The notes under the pieces are model-generated. The model ran no database searches, had not been told where the DNA came from, and saw only the letters and a list, made by a program, of their open reading frames with translations. Below are positions 24,545-33,821 of a DNA stretch of 64,000 nucleotides, piece by piece. Both the position numbers and the translations under genes were made by a program. Source of the DNA: an uncultured Saprospiraceae bacterium (GTDB taxonomy: Bacteria; Bacteroidota; Bacteroidia; Chitinophagales; Saprospiraceae); NCBI GenBank assembly GCA_937921595.1, contig CAKZTD010000032.1, positions 1-64,000 on the forward strand. Reading direction: 5' to 3'. How positions within the stretch are numbered: position 1 is the first letter of the stretch; the number at the start of each line of letters is the position of its first letter.

Positions 24545-25522
24545 TTATTTCAATAACAAAGCGTTAATTTCTTCTACGGCAGCTTCAAAACGTCCTTCAA
24601 AATCTCCCGATACAATACGATAAGGTAGGTTTCTACTCTCCAATTCCTGTTGTAGGCGCTCGAACTGCCATTGCCGAATATCTTCGTAATTGCGGGTGCC
24701 ATCATCGACCCAAGGGATATCGGGTTTTAATAATAAGAAGAGATCATACTTCCGTTGATGGTTCATTTCGTAAATCCACTGTGGTGCATTGCCAATAAAT
24801 ACTTCGGCCCAAATTTGAGTAACCACTAAGTCAGTATCACAAAAAAGTATTTTATTAGAATGCCTGGCAGCTTCATCTTCTTTGACTAATTGTCCTGCAG
24901 CAATATGAGCAAAATCAAGTGGTGTCAATTCTGTATTGCTGACCTTCTCACAATATTCACGACCATACTCTTCTACAAAATTGGTTTTAAAATACTTGGC
25001 TAACTTTTCTGCGAGAACAGATTTCCCAACTGATTCGGGGCCGGTGAGTACTACTCTCTTTATAAAATAAGGACGAACTTCTTGAGGTATAAAATCCCAG
25101 TTTTTAAATGGTTCATTTCTAACCGCAGTTCCAGATATTGGAAATATTTTTCGATCTAAATCAACTAGGACATGTTTCGCATTTAGATGGTTTGCTAATT
25201 CATCCCCATAATGCTCCGAAGAAAAAACTTTATCAATTCCATTTGGGCAATTTCGATCAATCGTATTTTTCCAAATCGACCAAAAGAATTTATGCTCCGA
25301 AGGTTCTTGCGGATTTTCATCTGTTACATGGATCACTCTAAGCTTTGGAAAAATTTCTTTAAGCCAAAAATATCGGAGTGCCCCAGAGATCGGTTCTTTC
25401 TGAATCGAACAAATCATCACTGTCAACTCATCCACCTGTTCGGCTGCGGTTCGAATCAGATGCAAATGCCCGGCATGCGGCGGCATAAATTTTCCTAAAA
25501 CTAAACCTCTTGTAATCGCCAT
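24545..25522 (-). CDS. nadR: NadR-like NMN adenylyltransferase/ribosylnicotinamide kinase
   Basis: The product has 325 residues from the ATG at 25522; an ATG at 25534 adds four. The N-terminal nucleotidyltransferase has GLVLGKFMPPHAGHLHLI (HxGH type) and a later PISGTAVRNEP. The C-terminal kinase starts near residue 165 with a P-loop, GPESVGKSVLAEKLA. The pair of domains converts nicotinamide riboside to NMN and then NAD. The DNA-binding domain of enterobacterial NadR is absent, as usual in this phylum. The start overlaps the end of pnuC, so the transporter and enzymes are made together. Confidence 0.88.
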   Translation of the reverse strand: MAITRGLVLGKFMPPHAGHLHLIRTAAEQVDELTVMICSIQKEPISGALRYFWLKEIFPKLRVIHVTDENPQEPSEHKFFWSIWKNTIDRNCPNGIDKVFSSEHYGDELANHLNAKHVLVDLDRKIFPISGTAVRNEPFKNWDFIPQEVRPYFIKRVVLTGPESVGKSVLAEKLAKYFKTNFVEEYGREYCEKVSNTELTPLDFAHIAAGQLVKEDEAARHSNKILFCDTDLVVTQIWAEVFIGNAPQWIYEMNHQRKYDLFLLLKPDIPWVDDGTRNYEDIRQWQFERLQQELESRNLPYRIVSGDFEGRFEAAVEEINALLLK

Positions 25523-26121
25523 TCTTTTCTCCATTCTAAAAATCCCATTGTTGCTATGACTAAAAATATTACATACAAGCCTGAGACTATATACAATTCT
25601 TTGTAATAAAACAAACCGACATACATCACATCAGCTATAATCCAAAGTACCCAATTGTCAATAATTTTTCTCGCTAATAAAACATTTGCAACGAGACTCA
25701 TCGAAGCTACAGTCGCATCCAAATAAGGTACATCTGTATCGGTATAAGTTTCCGAAAGATAACCAACGATCACAATCAAAATGAGAATACTCACCAAAGC
25801 GATGATTGATTCTTTTAAATCTAATTTTCGAATCGGAACCTCTACTTTTTTTAAAGGAGTATCCAGTACTTCTCCCATTTCATTGACCGAATGAACCGCA
25901 TTTTTATCCGTCCCATAGATCCAAAAATACCAGCCATAAATGCTCTGTACTAAAAAGACAACCTGCAACCACATATCAGCATACAGTTTTGATTCATAGC
26001 AGATATAAAAAAAGATGCTGACTCCAATAATTCCAATAGGCCAAGTCCATATATTCCGAACTGCCGAGAGAATTACACAAGCCAACAAAAAAACACTTGA
26101 TATTAATTCGATTAAAGTCAT
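25501..26121 (-). CDS. pnuC: Nicotinamide riboside transporter PnuC
   Basis: The product has 206 residues and about seven membrane spans. WTWPIGIIGVSIFFYICYES and QSIYGWYFWIYG match the conserved substrate-channel motifs of PnuC, and the C-terminal DNWVLWIIADVMYVGLFYYK is the second conserved block. It would import nicotinamide riboside, which NadR phosphorylates and traps. It overlaps the downstream nadR by about 20 bases. No riboswitch-like structure is obvious upstream. Confidence 0.88.
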   Translation of the reverse strand: MTLIELISSVFLLACVILSAVRNIWTWPIGIIGVSIFFYICYESKLYADMWLQVVFLVQSIYGWYFWIYGTDKNAVHSVNEMGEVLDTPLKKVEVPIRKLDLKESIIALVSILILIVIVGYLSETYTDTDVPYLDATVASMSLVANVLLARKIIDNWVLWIIADVMYVGLFYYKELYIVSGLYVIFLVIATMGFLEWRKEWRLQEV

Positions 26122-26220
26122 AGATTTGTTTAGGCAGCAAATGTACTGTTTTGTAGCTTTAAAGGGAAAATATTGATTATTCGATTAGACAAAGCTAGAA
26201 CGGTATTCATATAATTTGCT

Positions 26221-26799
26221 TTATCCTGTCCATACTCCATTTTTAAACAATTGAAACCATTTTTCAGCGGTATCTAGATCATACAATTTCAACTTTATAA
26301 AGATCTCTTTTGCAAATTCTATAGGAGCAATGCCATTTGCCGTTATCACATGTTCGTCAGTAACAGCAAGGGTATTTATATAATTTTTTTCTCCTAAATA
26401 TTGAGGAGCTATTTCTTTTAGATAATTCAGATCATTACTCGTATGTTTCAAATTATCTAAGACTCCATGTTTCCCTAAATAAGTCGTTGCTGCACAGATA
26501 GCTGCAATTCCTTTTCTGGAAGCAAATTGATGTTTCACTAAGTGTTCAATCTCATTATTTTCATCATTCTCCCAAGCTGCTCCTCCTGGAAGAACAAGCA
26601 TATCAACTTCATCAATAACAACATCTTCCAATGAAATATCAGGTGTTACTCGTAAACCTCCCATTGATAAAACGGGATTTCCATTTTTTGAAAAATAGAT
26701 CAATTTAAATTTTTCATTTTTCTTTATCTCTGGAGTCAGATAAGCGATTTCCCAATCTGAAAATCCATCGAATAGAAAGACATAAATATTCGCCTTCAT
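26221..26799 (-). CDS. DJ-1/PfpI family protein
   Basis: The product has 192 residues with the flavodoxin-like layout of the DJ-1/PfpI superfamily: N-terminal YVFLFDGFSDWE (conserved Glu after the first strand), VDMLVLPGGAAW, and the nucleophile elbow AAICAATTYLGKHG with the reactive Cys. Members act as deglycases, amidases or regulators, and the reaction here cannot be told. It follows the hypothetical gene at 26816 by 16 bases, so they are probably co-transcribed. Confidence 0.75.
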   Translation of the reverse strand: MKANIYVFLFDGFSDWEIAYLTPEIKKNEKFKLIYFSKNGNPVLSMGGLRVTPDISLEDVVIDEVDMLVLPGGAAWENDENNEIEHLVKHQFASRKGIAAICAATTYLGKHGVLDNLKHTSNDLNYLKEIAPQYLGEKNYINTLAVTDEHVITANGIAPIEFAKEIFIKLKLYDLDTAEKWFQLFKNGVWTG

Positions 26800-26815
26800 T
26801 TTAATTTCTTTTTCT

Positions 26816-27265
26816 TTATGAAATTCCTGTCATTTCTTTATCAATCAAAATCCATTTATAAAACACCCAAACATATCTTGACTTCCAAGTTGCAGCAAAT
26901 TGAAACGCCATTTCCGATTCAATTATCTTACTCCTCAAAAATGGTATTTCAACTTCTTCTTCAATAAAATAATTATAAAAAGAATCTGAACGACGAGCAT
27001 TAGGACAGGCTTCCAATGACGGACAAATTTCAACTGTTCTATTTTTAAATAATTTGAAATACTTTTTTACTTGCTCATTAGATACGTCAAGGTTATTTAT
27101 AAAAAAGAACTCATCAAATTGATTTTCCTTGTAATCAAGAATCATTGATTTATAATTATCTCCAACATGATTCACTAATTGTCTTTTTCCAAAAACGAGG
27201 TACGAAAAAATCTGAACACCTATACCTAGGACAATAATCAAACAAAGTCCTTTAATGAATTTCAT
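26816..27265 (-). CDS. Hypothetical single-span membrane protein
   Basis: The product has 149 residues from the ATG at 27265. The frame extends to 27373, but that part overlaps the channel gene and lacks a plausible start. An N-terminal span (FIKGLCLIIVLGIGVQIFSYLVF) is followed by an extracytoplasmic domain with two close cysteines (VEICPSLEACPNA), possibly a disulfide, and a C-terminal YVWVFYKWILID strand. I do not recognise the family. It lies 30 bases downstream of the channel gene. Confidence 0.5.
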   Translation of the reverse strand: MKFIKGLCLIIVLGIGVQIFSYLVFGKRQLVNHVGDNYKSMILDYKENQFDEFFFINNLDVSNEQVKKYFKLFKNRTVEICPSLEACPNARRSDSFYNYFIEEEVEIPFLRSKIIESEMAFQFAATWKSRYVWVFYKWILIDKEMTGIS

Positions 27266-27294
27266 TCTTTTAGCTATCTTGTTGTTCTCTTTTT

Positions 27295-28029
27295 CTACAA
27301 AGCCAAAAACAATCCCGCTGCTATCGCAGCTCCCAATATCGGCCCGACAACTGGAATCCAAGAATACCACCAATAGCTACTTCCTTTTGTCCCCATCGGT
27401 AAAATCGAATGCATAATACGAGGCGCCAAATCTCTTGCCGGATTAATCGCATATCCCGTTGGACCTCCAAGTGACATCCCAATCGCCATCACGATAAACG
27501 CTACCGGCAAAGCACCTATCGATCCTAAACCAACAACATCGTTCGCAATCACATTCGAATTAAACTGCGGCTCCACCAAAAACAATACCCCAAAAACTAA
27601 TACAAATGTTCCAACAGCTTCCGTAATCAAATTCGAAATGGTATTATCAATCGCAGGTGTATTACAAAAGGTACCAATCTTTGCTGAAGGATCTTCTGTC
27701 GCAAAATAATGATCCTTGTAAGTCAGCCATACTAAAAATGCACCCAAGGCAGCACCTAGCATCTGAGCTAATATATAAGGCCCTACGGAAGCCCAAGCAA
27801 ATTTTCCCGCAATCGCCAAACCTATTGTCACGGCTGGATTCAAGTGTGCTCCACTAACCGGTCCAGCTACCATCACGCCTACAAATACCGCCATTCCCCA
27901 AGCTAGACTTATCAACAACCAACCACCACCTTTCCCTTTAGATTTTGTAAGTGACACATTCGCTACCACTCCATTCCCTAATAGAATAAGTAGCATCATA
28001 CCAATAAGTTCTGCAACAAAAGGGCTCAT
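27295..28029 (-). CDS. glpF: MIP family channel, glycerol-facilitator type
   Basis: The product has 244 residues, six spans and two half-helices with SGAHLNPAVTIG and GYAINPARDLAPR. Asp after the second NPAR is typical of aquaglyceroporins rather than strict water channels. It would let glycerol or other small neutral solutes cross the inner membrane. No glycerol kinase lies nearby. It is the first gene of a minus-strand run with 26816 and 26221, divergent from moaC. Confidence 0.85.
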   Translation of the reverse strand: MSPFVAELIGMMLLILLGNGVVANVSLTKSKGKGGGWLLISLAWGMAVFVGVMVAGPVSGAHLNPAVTIGLAIAGKFAWASVGPYILAQMLGAALGAFLVWLTYKDHYFATEDPSAKIGTFCNTPAIDNTISNLITEAVGTFVLVFGVLFLVEPQFNSNVIANDVVGLGSIGALPVAFIVMAIGMSLGGPTGYAINPARDLAPRIMHSILPMGTKGSSYWWYSWIPVVGPILGAAIAAGLFLAL

Positions 28030-28085
28030 AATTTTTCGTTTTGTCTGTTATAAAAATAATTCCTCAATTCTGATTTCTAATTTTT

Positions 28086-28093
28086 TACCTTTG
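28086..28093 (+). promoter_or_regulatory. Promoter -7 element for moaC
   Basis: TACCTTTG matches TAnnTTTG and lies 23 bases before the moaC start codon. Confidence 0.55.
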
Positions 28094-28115
28094 TAAGATA
28101 AAAAATATTTTTAGC

Positions 28116-28598
28116 ATGAGTAATCAATTTACACATCTCGACGAAAAAGGAAACCCATCCATGGTTGATGTAGGAGGAAAAGCCATTACGAAGCGAGTAG
28201 CAATTGCTAGAAGCATTGTAATTCTCGAAGACAAGATACTTGACCAATTGGTTAACGATGATATCAAAACTAAGAAAGGTCCAGTATTTCAAACCGCAAT
28301 TATCGCAGGTGTCATGGCTGCTAAAAAGACCAGCGAATTAATTCCGCTTTGTCATCCTATCGGACTAGACAATTGTCAAGTCAGAATCCAGTTAAACCAA
28401 AACAAGGAAGTAGTTGTTGAATGTGAAACAAGCATCACATCGAAGACTGGTGTTGAGATGGAAGCCCTTACTGGAGCGAGCGTAGCAGCTTTGACCATAT
28501 ATGATATGTGTAAAGCATTTTCGCATAACATCATCATCAAAGAAACTCGCTTAATCAAAAAGACCGGCGGTAAAAAAGACTTTGAATTAGAGGAATAA
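28116..28598 (+). CDS. moaC: Cyclic pyranopterin monophosphate synthase MoaC
   Basis: The product has 160 residues, the usual length. MVDVGGKAITKRVAIA near the start, ELIPLCHPIGLDNC in the middle, and TGVEMEALTGASVAALTIYDMCKA near the end are the family signature blocks, including the catalytic KKTGG-type tail (LIKKTGGKKDF). It rearranges the MoaA product into cyclic pyranopterin monophosphate in molybdenum cofactor synthesis. A MobA-like gene follows 70 bases downstream; moaA, moaE and moeA are not in the window. Confidence 0.92.
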   Translation: MSNQFTHLDEKGNPSMVDVGGKAITKRVAIARSIVILEDKILDQLVNDDIKTKKGPVFQTAIIAGVMAAKKTSELIPLCHPIGLDNCQVRIQLNQNKEVVVECETSITSKTGVEMEALTGASVAALTIYDMCKAFSHNIIIKETRLIKKTGGKKDFELEE

Positions 28599-28668
28599 TT
28601 TTATTACCAAATCTATTGCTTACAAAGAACGCTGTATCAATTTTGTAAGCATTTTGTCCAATACTACC

Positions 28669-29832
28669 ATGAAAAAGCATCAAAAACATACTGCCCTTAC
28701 TCGTCCAAATTTCGGTAATTTTAGCCGTCAGGAATGGGCTATCCTCGGAACCAATTGCGGTAGCATTCAAAAACTTTCCAGAGCCATCATTAAAAACCTT
28801 AGCAATGATTACGGCTTTGGCTATGTCGACGCTGATCATAAAAATGCAAATGACGAAATGGACACCAGCACTGAAAACGCATTAAACAGTGGAGCCAATC
28901 TCGAATACATGGACATGATTGATTATCATCGATTCGATACAAAAAATGAATTTAATCAATTTCAATATCGTCAATGGTTTAAAGAACAAGATGCTGTTTT
29001 AATAAATGGAAATCATTTCAAAGGGAAAAAACAAATCGTTGTAATCGATCAAAAAAAGAAGGATTCTTTAAATAGAAAACTTGATCGTTTGACCGATGTG
29101 CAAATGATTCTATTTACAGAAGGGGAGACAGAGGTTTATGATTTTTTAAAAGAGCATCTCGCAAACTGGAAAGACATTCCTTCATTTCAAATATCGCAAG
29201 TTGCTGAAATTAGCAATTGGATCGCTCAACAATTAGTAGAAAATATTCCTCCAGTCTATGGTCTTGTTCTCGCTGGCGGAAAGAGTCAAAGAATGGGCAA
29301 AGATAAAGCTGCTTTAAATTATCATGGCGTTCCGCAAGTAAAACATGTCCATGGCTTATTGAGCAAACATACTACGGAGACTTTTATTTCATGCAGAGAA
29401 GATCAGGTTGATCAATTCTCAGATTTCAAAATCATCAAAGACTCCTTTACTGGATTAGGGCCTTTTGGAGCGATAGTTTCCGCATTTCGAGAAAACCCTA
29501 ATGCTGCCTGGCTCGTCATGGCTGTTGACCTTCCTTTAGTAGATGCTGCTTTTTTAAAAGAATTAATTAGCCAGAGGAATTTTTCAAAAAATGCAACTGC
29601 ATTCCTTAATCCAGCAACAGACTTTCCTGATCCATTGCTCACCATCTGGGAACCAAGAAGCTACTCTGCATTATTAGGTTTTCTAGCTCAAGGTTATTCC
29701 TGCCCACGCAAGGTTTTGATCAACTCAGACATCGAGCTCATCGAAACTTCACAATCCATTAAATTAAAAAATGTAAATAACCCGGAAGACTTCTCCGAGG
29801 TAATGAAGATTTTAGAAAAAGAAGATTTTTAA
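28669..29832 (+). CDS. MobA-like nucleotidyltransferase with extra N-terminal domain
   Basis: The product has 387 residues from the ATG at 28669; a TTG at 28654 is in frame. The C-terminal half from about residue 200 is a MobA-type GTP transferase: VLAGGKSQRMGKDKAAL is the nucleotide-binding loop and AVDLPLV the metal site region. It would attach GMP to molybdopterin. The N-terminal ~190 residues (begins KKHQKHTALTRPNFGNFSRQEW) have no motif I can name with confidence; a divergent MobB-like role is possible, but no P-loop is visible. The gene lies downstream of moaC on the same strand. Confidence 0.78.
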   Translation: MKKHQKHTALTRPNFGNFSRQEWAILGTNCGSIQKLSRAIIKNLSNDYGFGYVDADHKNANDEMDTSTENALNSGANLEYMDMIDYHRFDTKNEFNQFQYRQWFKEQDAVLINGNHFKGKKQIVVIDQKKKDSLNRKLDRLTDVQMILFTEGETEVYDFLKEHLANWKDIPSFQISQVAEISNWIAQQLVENIPPVYGLVLAGGKSQRMGKDKAALNYHGVPQVKHVHGLLSKHTTETFISCREDQVDQFSDFKIIKDSFTGLGPFGAIVSAFRENPNAAWLVMAVDLPLVDAAFLKELISQRNFSKNATAFLNPATDFPDPLLTIWEPRSYSALLGFLAQGYSCPRKVLINSDIELIETSQSIKLKNVNNPEDFSEVMKILEKEDF

Positions 29833-29897
29833 TGTGAATCAAAATCAAAAATTCAAACTAGATTCCTCGAGTCTTTAATTTGATTTTGATTCACATT
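29831..29897. terminator. 19-bp inverted repeat between convergent genes
   Basis: AATGTGAATCAAAATCAAA at 29831 is perfectly repeated in inverse at 29879-29897, separated by 29 bases. It begins at the MobA-like stop and ends 16 bases from the pyrH stop. It probably acts as a bidirectional terminator or RNA-stabilising stem, though it lacks a classic T tail. Confidence 0.55.
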
Positions 29898-29912
29898 GCG
29901 ATTTTGGTTTCG

Positions 29913-30626
29913 CTATCCTTCCACCAACGTTCCTATCGCTTTACCATGAACGATGCCTATTAGGTTCTCTTTTTTATTGATATCAAAAACTATGATTGGT
30001 AGATTATTTTCCTGACAAAGCGTAAAAGCAGTCATGTCCATAACATTCAATCCCATTCCGATTACCTGAGCAAAAGTTACCGTATCAAACTTCTTAGCCG
30101 TAGGGTCTTTTTCCGGATCAGCAGTATAAATGCCATCTACTCGAGTTCCTTTTAGAATAACATCTGCTGCAATTTCATTAGCTCGAAGAGCCGCTGCAGA
30201 ATCTGTTGTAAAATACGGACTCCCAGTACCCGCTGAAAAGATAACAACTCTTCCTTTTTCAAGGTGACGAATCGCTCGTCTACGAATATAAGGTTCCGCA
30301 ATTTGTTCCATTTTAATTGCAGTAATCAAACGAGTATAAACTCCTGCTCTTTCCAATGCACTCTGTAATGCCATTCCATTGATCACCGTTGCCATCATTC
30401 CCATATAATCTCCTTGCACTCTTTCTATCCCTGATTCAGCAGCTTGCAAACCTCTAAAAATATTACCTCCGCCAATCACAACCGCAACCTCAACTCCATT
30501 TTCAATCAACTCTTTTATCTGTTGTGCATAATGAACCAACATATCTGGATCGATCCCAAATTGCTGGGTCCCCATTAAAGACTCTCCACTTAATTTTAAT
30601 AATACTCGTTTATATTTAATTGCCAT
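29913..30626 (-). CDS. pyrH: Uridylate kinase PyrH
   Basis: The product has 237 residues. [14 protein letters not shown] opens the amino-acid-kinase fold. [32 protein letters not shown] and [12 protein letters not shown] are the UMP-kinase blocks for phosphate, UMP and nucleotide binding. It makes UDP from UMP. It is last in the rplM-rpsI-rpsB-tsf-pyrH run, but a terminator at 30648-30683 lies between tsf and pyrH, so its dose may be set by read-through. Confidence 0.95.
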   Translation of the reverse strand: MAIKYKRVLLKLSGESLMGTQQFGIDPDMLVHYAQQIKELIENGVEVAVVIGGGNIFRGLQAAESGIERVQGDYMGMMATVINGMALQSALERAGVYTRLITAIKMEQIAEPYIRRRAIRHLEKGRVVIFSAGTGSPYFTTDSAAALRANEIAADVILKGTRVDGIYTADPEKDPTAKKFDTVTFAQVIGMGLNVMDMTAFTLCQENNLPIIVFDINKKENLIGIVHGKAIGTLVEG

Positions 30627-30647
30627 ATGATGATTATTTTATTTTAG

Positions 30648-30683
30648 ATCAAAAAAAAAGCGAATTACAAGTAATTCGCTTTA
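30648..30683 (-). terminator. Terminator after tsf
   Basis: Read on the minus strand, AGCGAATTAC pairs with GTAATTCGCT around a two-base loop and is followed by a run of nine T. It partly uncouples pyrH from tsf. Confidence 0.75.
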
Positions 30684-30699
30684 ATATAATATTTTTTGA

Positions 30700-31545
30700 T
30701 TATCCTAATTCAACATGTTTGAAGTCGGTGACCGTTAGATTAGCATCTAAAGTTTTTAGATAGTCTGCAACGGTTTCTTTATTTCCTTTCACATACAATT
30801 GATTCAATAAAACTCGCTCTTTAAAGAACTTGTTTAATTTACCAGTTGAAATTCTTTCAAGCATCTCTTCAGGTTTGCCTTCTTGACGAGCAACCTCTTT
30901 TCCGATTTCGATTTCTTTATCAATCACTGTTTGATCAACACTTTCTTTATTGACAGCTACAGGGCGCATTGCTGCAACTTGCATCGCAACGTTTTTACCT
31001 GGCTCCTCAAATTGAGGACCTTCAAGATTAAGTGCAACGATAACACCAGCACGGTATCCCATGTGGATATAAGGAAGTACTTGTCCTTCACCAGCAGCAG
31101 TTTCTAATTTTTGGTATCCATGAACTTCTAACTTTTCACCGATAACACCAACTTGCTCAGTTACTTTATCTCCTACATTCGTTTCACCATCAAAAGGAAG
31201 AGCTAAAAGATCTTCAGTTGAGTCTGGCATATTCTGTAGAGCAATATCAGCAATTTTCTTAGCGAAGTTTACGAAGTCTTCATTTTTTGCTACGAAATCA
31301 GTTTCACAGCTTAAACGAAGTACAACACCTTTATTTCTGTTTCCAGAATTTACAGCAATTACTACACCTTCTTTAGCTTCACGATCTGCACGTTTAGCAG
31401 AAAGCTTTTGGCCTTTCTTACGAAGATAATCGATTGCTTTATCCATATCACCTTCTGCTTCAGTAAGTGCTTTTTTGCAATCCATCATACCCGCTCCAGT
31501 TTGATCGCGGAGGTTTTTTACATCAGCGGCTGAAATCTTAACCAT
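30700..31545 (-). CDS. tsf: Elongation factor Ts
   Basis: The product has 281 residues. The N-terminal UBA-like part reads VKNLRDQTGAGMMDCKKAL, followed by the core with RLSCETDFVAKNEDF and MQVAAMRP. It releases GDP from EF-Tu. It lies 170 bases downstream of rpsB; the conserved pairing of ribosomal protein S2 with EF-Ts supports the call. Confidence 0.96.
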   Translation of the reverse strand: MVKISAADVKNLRDQTGAGMMDCKKALTEAEGDMDKAIDYLRKKGQKLSAKRADREAKEGVVIAVNSGNRNKGVVLRLSCETDFVAKNEDFVNFAKKIADIALQNMPDSTEDLLALPFDGETNVGDKVTEQVGVIGEKLEVHGYQKLETAAGEGQVLPYIHMGYRAGVIVALNLEGPQFEEPGKNVAMQVAAMRPVAVNKESVDQTVIDKEIEIGKEVARQEGKPEEMLERISTGKLNKFFKERVLLNQLYVKGNKETVADYLKTLDANLTVTDFKHVELG

Positions 31546-31715
31546 AGTCTAAATATTTTTTTTTATTAGATTATAAGAATGTTATTCTAAACTCTTTATT
31601 AGTGCTGTTTAAAAAATGAAGTTTTCTTTAGGCTTTCCATTTTCAAAAAATTATGCTCCTCTTTATCGCTTCACTAAATTTAAAGAATGAAAAACAGAAA
31701 ACTTATTTTCCAACA

Positions 31716-32441
31716 TTACTTAGAAGCAGCAGCTTCTTTTTCTGCTTTGTTGGTTTTCCTTTCTGCTAATCCTTGCTTGATTGCTTCTACTGCGTAGTTA
31801 GTAATCATAGTAATGGATTTTGAAGCATCATCATTCGCAGGAATTGGAAAATCAACTGTTGTTGGATCTGAATTCGTATCCACCATAGCAATCGTTCTCA
31901 TTCCTAATTTTTTAGCCTCAGCTAATGCGATGTGTTCATGGTGAATATCCACGATGAATACAGCAGCAGGAAGACGATTAAGATTCGCGATACCACCAAT
32001 CACTTTCTCCATCTTGTTACGCTCACGAGTCAAAGTCAAACGCTCTTTCTTAGTAACAGAAGTTAAGCTACCATCAGCCAACATTCGATCAATCGTGTTC
32101 ATCTTTTTAACAGACTTACGAATTGTTGCGAAGTTAGTCATCATACCTCCTAACCACCTTTCAGTTACGAAAGGCATTCCAACACTTAATGCAGCTTCTT
32201 TCACGATCTCTCTCGCTTGCTTCTTTGTAGCTACAAATAATATCTTACGTCCAGATTTTGCAATCTGTTTCAAAACATCAGATGCTTTATCCATACAATC
32301 AGAAGTACGATTAAGATCGATGATGTGGATACCACGACGTTCCATAAAAATATAAGGAGACATCTTTGGATTCCATTTTTTCTTCAGGTGACCAAAATGA
32401 ACACCTGCATCTAGCAATTCTTTATAGGTAGGTTTTGCCAT
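31716..32441 (-). CDS. rpsB: 30S ribosomal protein uS2
   Basis: The product has 241 residues. LLDAGVHFGHLKKKWNPKM, the central RWLGGMMTNFATIRKS and FPIPANDDA near the C-terminus are classic S2 blocks. The C-terminal extension is rich in Lys, Glu and Ala. The 80-base spacer from rpsI contains a short hairpin (GCATGT/ACATGC) that might be a control site for the rpsB-tsf transcript. Confidence 0.97.
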   Translation of the reverse strand: MAKPTYKELLDAGVHFGHLKKKWNPKMSPYIFMERRGIHIIDLNRTSDCMDKASDVLKQIAKSGRKILFVATKKQAREIVKEAALSVGMPFVTERWLGGMMTNFATIRKSVKKMNTIDRMLADGSLTSVTKKERLTLTRERNKMEKVIGGIANLNRLPAAVFIVDIHHEHIALAEAKKLGMRTIAMVDTNSDPTTVDFPIPANDDASKSITMITNYAVEAIKQGLAERKTNKAEKEAAASK

Positions 32442-32521
32442 TTTTATATACTAATTTATTAAGTTCATAATAATAGGCATGTAGAATCAAGCCACATGCT
32501 TTGTTGAAAAAAGCGAAAAAA

Positions 32522-32908
32522 TTAACGCTTTGAGAACTGGAAGCTCTTTCTTGCTTTTGGCTTACCGTATTTTTTACGCTCAACCACTCTCGCATCACGT
32601 CTAAGAAATTTCTTAGCTTTCAACGGTGAACGGAAGTCCTCGTTAATTTTTACTAAAGCACGTGAGATACCCATTCGGACAGCTTCTGATTGTCCTTTGA
32701 AACCTCCACCATTAACATTCACTTTAAGGTCGTAAATGTTCTCTACTTCTACAGTCGTAAAAGGATCTGTAATGTTTGCTTGAATATGTGTTTGAGGGAA
32801 ATAAGCTTTGTAGTCTTTACCGTTTACAGTGATTTTTCCATCACCTTTGGTCAAGTAAACGCGAGCTACGGATGCTTTTCTTCTCCCTATTGCATTAATC
32901 ATTTCCAT
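32522..32908 (-). CDS. rpsI: 30S ribosomal protein uS9
   Basis: The product has 128 residues. NAIGRRKASVARVYL at the start, GGGFKGQSEAVRMGISRAL in the middle and the basic tail ending RKSFQFSKR, which reaches the P-site tRNA, identify S9. It lies 32 bases after rplM, the usual L13-S9 pair. Confidence 0.97.
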   Translation of the reverse strand: MEMINAIGRRKASVARVYLTKGDGKITVNGKDYKAYFPQTHIQANITDPFTTVEVENIYDLKVNVNGGGFKGQSEAVRMGISRALVKINEDFRSPLKAKKFLRRDARVVERKKYGKPKARKSFQFSKR

Positions 32909-32940
32909 ATTATAAAGGCGTATTTGATATTATGTTATTA

Positions 32941-33381
32941 TTATGATAATTCTGCTGGTTTCTGAGCAGCATGTGGGTGCTCACCACCAGTGTATACATA
33001 TAGCTTTTTAGCCATCGCTCTTCCCAATTTAGTTTTTGGAAGCATACCTTTCACTGCTTTTTCAAGAACAGCTTCTGGTTTCTTATCACGAAGTTCTTTA
33101 GCCATTGTTTTTCTCTGACCACCTGGGTAACCAGAATATCTTAGGTAATATTTTTGATCCCATTTGTTACCAGTGAATCGAATTTTCTCCACATTGATTA
33201 CGATGACATTATCACCAGTATCTACGTGAGGAGTGAAGTTTGGCTTATGCTTCCCTCGAAGAATGGTAGCAATCTTTGCAGCTAAACGTCCAACTACTTG
33301 ATTTTCAGCGTCAACGATGAACCACTTGTGTTCTACATCTTCTTTTCTCGCTGATTTTGTTTTATAACTTAGTGTATCCAC
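32941..33381 (-). CDS. rplM: 50S ribosomal protein uL13
   Basis: The product has 146 residues. [19 protein letters not shown] and the RYSGYPGG and [13 protein letters not shown] blocks are typical of L13. It is the first gene of the minus-strand translation cluster, with a promoter element 58 bases upstream. Confidence 0.97.
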   Translation of the reverse strand: MDTLSYKTKSARKEDVEHKWFIVDAENQVVGRLAAKIATILRGKHKPNFTPHVDTGDNVIVINVEKIRFTGNKWDQKYYLRYSGYPGGQRKTMAKELRDKKPEAVLEKAVKGMLPKTKLGRAMAKKLYVYTGGEHPHAAQKPAELS

Positions 33382-33438
33382 TACTTTATTATTTATTTAT
33401 TAAAAATTATATTTTAGACCGCTTGAATTTTGCGACTG

Positions 33439-33446
33439 CAAAGGTA
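33439..33446 (-). promoter_or_regulatory. Promoter -7 element for rplM operon
   Basis: CAAAGGTA on the plus strand reads TACCTTTG on the minus strand, a match to TAnnTTTG, 58 bases before the rplM start codon. Confidence 0.55.
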
Positions 33447-33798
33447 TGCCATTGTATTCCAAAAAACAAGCTTTTTGATGAAATTTTGAAAAACTAGTTT
33501 CATAAACCATTGATTATCAGTTTAAAAATCGCTTATTTTTTTTCATAGCTTTTAAAAACAGGAGCCAATTGAGGTTTTAGAACTCAAAAATGTACTTAAC
33601 TACCTATATATATAGCTGACCATTTCTCTGGACTTTTAAAAGTAATCCGACTATCCTTTTCTAAAATCAGATGGCCATAATGCTAGGCGTATGATTAGCC
33701 TACTCCAAACAAGGGCATGCAATTCTAAATCAAGATCATTTTTTTTAAACCATTCAATACTACCTGTGTTTCAAATAGGTTATGTCCAATGAAAGACA

Positions 33799-33806
33799 TA
33801 ACTTTG
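33799..33806 (+). promoter_or_regulatory. Promoter -7 element for the isoprenoid genes
   Basis: TAACTTTG fits TAnnTTTG and lies 16 bases before the start codon. It overlaps the right arm of a GTTATGTC/GACATAAC inverted repeat that might bind a regulator. Confidence 0.55.
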
Positions 33807-33821
33807 CAAACGTTTTAATCT

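Larger units (their letters stand above)
33382..33821. other. Divergent promoter spacer between rplM and the isoprenoid genes
   Basis: No gene is seen. Besides the two promoter elements listed separately, the only structure is a GTTATGTC/GACATAAC hairpin at 33779-33802, the right arm of which overlaps the -7 element of the IPP isomerase gene. Confidence 0.5.
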
